From AC-69 sp036519575 (lineage in GTDB: Bacteria; Actinomycetota; UBA4738; HRBIN12): DNA of 6,018 nucleotides. Position numbers and translations under genes: made by a program. Under the pieces are notes generated by a model. That model was not told where the DNA came from and did not search any database. It worked only from the letters and a program-made list of their open reading frames with translations. The stretch spans positions 1 through 6,018 of the forward strand of contig DATDKZ010000133.1 in assembly GCA_036519575.1 (NCBI GenBank), given 5' to 3'. Position 1 is the first letter of the stretch. Each line of letters starts with the position of its first letter. Below are positions 4,857-6,018 of this stretch, piece after piece.

Positions 4857-6018
4857 CTATCCGAGTGTCGGAAGGAACCGCGGCACCCGGCGATGGCTCG
4901 TCGCCTGCTCGAACGTCGCCGCGAACGCGATGAGCGCCGCCTCGTGACGCGGTCCGCCGATGAACGAGATGCCGACGGGGAGCTCGGCGACGAACCCCAT
5001 CGGCACTGTGATCGAGGGGTAGCCGGCGATCGCCGCAGGACTGGAGTTGCCGCCGACGTAGTGGTCGCCGTTTACGTGGTCCGTCAGCCAGGCGGGCGCG
5101 TTCGTGGGCGCGACGATGGCGTCGAGCCGACGCTCGCTCAGCACGGCGTCGAGTCCCTCCTTGCGCGCCAGTCGCCCGCACGTGGCGAGCGCCTCCCGGT
5201 AGGCCGGCTCGGTGTCCGGCCCCCGCTCCTGCGCCTTCTCGAACAGCTCCTGGCCGAAGAACGGCATCTCCTCGTCCCGGTGGGCCTCGTTGAACGCGAT
5301 GAGCTCGGCGAGCATCCTCGGAGCTTCTCCCCCGAGCGACGCGAGGTACGCCTCCAGATCGGTCTTGAACTCGTACAGCATGACCTCAAGCTCTGGCACC
5401 TCGAGCTCGGTCGCGTGCGGGACGTCTGCGGGATCCACGAGCTCGGCGCCGAGGTCGTGGAGAGCGGCGAGCGCGTCCTCGAACACCGCATCGACTCGCG
5501 GATGGAAGCCCGCCATGTTCCGGGCGACGCCGAGCCGGGCGCCCCTCACGCCGGTGTGGGCCAGCTCCTCCGGCACGGTCCCAGCGATCGCTGCGAGCAT
5601 CGTCGCGGCGTCGGCCACCGTCCTGGCCATCGGTCCCGCCGTGTCCAGCGTGTGCGACACCGGCACGATGCCATCGCCGTCCACCAGGCCGTGGGTCGGC
5701 TTGATCCCAACGATCCCGGAGATCGAGGATGGACACGCGATCGAGCCGTCGGTCTCGGTGCCGATCGCCGCGGCGCACAGGTTCGCCGCCACCACGACTG
5801 CCGAGCCCGAGCTCGACCCGCACGGGTTGCGGTCGAGCACGTAGGGGTTGTGGCATTGGCCGCCGACGGCACTCCATCCGCTCGAGGAGCGCTCCGAGCG
5901 GAAGTTGGCCCACTCCGACAAGTTCGTCTTGGCCAACAGCACTGCGCCCGCGTCGCGCAGGCGGTGCACGACGGCCGCATCGCGGCTCGGCCGGGCGTCC
6001 GTCATCGCGAGCGACCCC
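4857..6018 (-). CDS. Amidase signature family enzyme, peptide-amidase-like (N-terminus beyond right edge)
   Basis: This enzyme hydrolyses an amide bond (carboxamide to acid plus ammonia or amine) with a Ser-cisSer-Lys triad. Numbering from the first in-window Met (codon 6005-6003), GSSSGS at 63-68 carries the cis-Ser (Ser64) and GTETDGSIACPSS at 82-94 carries the nucleophile Ser88, exactly 24 residues later as in FAAH and malonamidase E2. DTAGPMARTVADA (121-133), a mainly helical middle section (about 170-290), and LVAPTN-like IVAPTN at 297-302 with AGYPSITVPMG (327-337) and FIGGPRHEAALIAFA (348-362) complete the fold. That Met is probably internal: the frame stays open to the edge and reads GSLAMTDARPSRDA, where amidases have the conserved AGS...RPxxDA stretch. 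The true start and catalytic Lys lie outside. No gatB or gatC is adjacent and the middle section resembles peptide amidases rather than GatA. The substrate is unknown. The gene converges on the DUF2630 gene. Confidence 0.92.
   Translation of the reverse strand, partial: GSLAMTDARPSRDAAVVHRLRDAGAVLLAKTNLSEWANFRSERSSSGWSAVGGQCHNPYVLDRNPCGSSSGSAVVVAANLCAAAIGTETDGSIACPSSISGIVGIKPTHGLVDGDGIVPVSHTLDTAGPMARTVADAATMLAAIAGTVPEELAHTGVRGARLGVARNMAGFHPRVDAVFEDALAALHDLGAELVDPADVPHATELEVPELEVMLYEFKTDLEAYLASLGGEAPRMLAELIAFNEAHRDEEMPFFGQELFEKAQERGPDTEPAYREALATCGRLARKEGLDAVLSERRLDAIVAPTNAPAWLTDHVNGDHYVGGNSSPAAIAGYPSITVPMGFVAELPVGISFIGGPRHEAALIAFAATFEQATSHRRVPRFLPTLG

Noticed and set aside
5212..5844. 210-codon plus-strand frame opposite the amidase
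   Set aside because: Ser/Ala/Thr-rich antisense reading of a gene with intact catalytic motifs; no ribosome-binding site or domain.
4857..6018. GatA subunit of the tRNA amidotransferase
   Set aside because: The middle and C-terminal segments follow the peptide-amidase pattern, and no gatB or gatC is next to it.

Overview
The window is a compact, high-GC stretch of bacterial chromosome (roughly two thirds G+C by eye) with strong GC bias at third codon positions, a GTG start, and TANNNT-type -10 candidates. One of these sits at leaderless distance from a start codon. The gene content is a Lon protease, a DrrA/DrrB-type exporter, a DHA2 drug-efflux transporter, a DUF2630 protein and a peptide-amidase-like amidase. 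Together these point to an actinobacterium, probably an uncultured or environmental lineage. This assignment is an inference from gene families and base composition; there is no rRNA or other phylogenetic marker to confirm it.

Layout from left to right: (1) 1-904, minus strand, is the N-terminal third of ATP-dependent protease Lon, cut by the window edge before its ATPase and protease domains. (2) 905-1043 is a divergent intergenic region holding a perfect 7+7 bp inverted repeat and a -10 element placed for a leaderless transcript. (3) 1044-2872, plus strand, is a two-gene ABC-2 exporter operon (ATPase then permease) joined by a 4-base ATGA overlap. (4) 2873-2947 contains an 11-position hairpin with one mismatch, immediately after the permease stop and before the next gene. 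(5) 2948-4528, plus strand, is a 14-TM DHA2/EmrB-QacA family MFS transporter. (6) 4564-4806, plus strand, is an 80-residue DUF2630 protein with a very strong ribosome-binding site. (7) 4857-6018, minus strand, is an amidase-signature enzyme that converges on the DUF2630 gene and runs off the right edge.

The central part encodes two different export systems, one ATP-driven and one probably proton-driven, which fits a small detoxification or drug-resistance locus. No biosynthetic gene or dedicated transcriptional regulator lies in the window, so substrates cannot be named. Lon is a housekeeping or stress protease, and the amidase is probably an unlinked metabolic enzyme. I found no RNA gene, CRISPR array, insertion sequence, attachment site or long repeat. 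Most of the window is ordinary. The points most worth a second look are the palindrome and leaderless promoter between lon and the ABC operon, the hairpin ahead of the MFS gene, and the uncharacterised DUF2630 gene.
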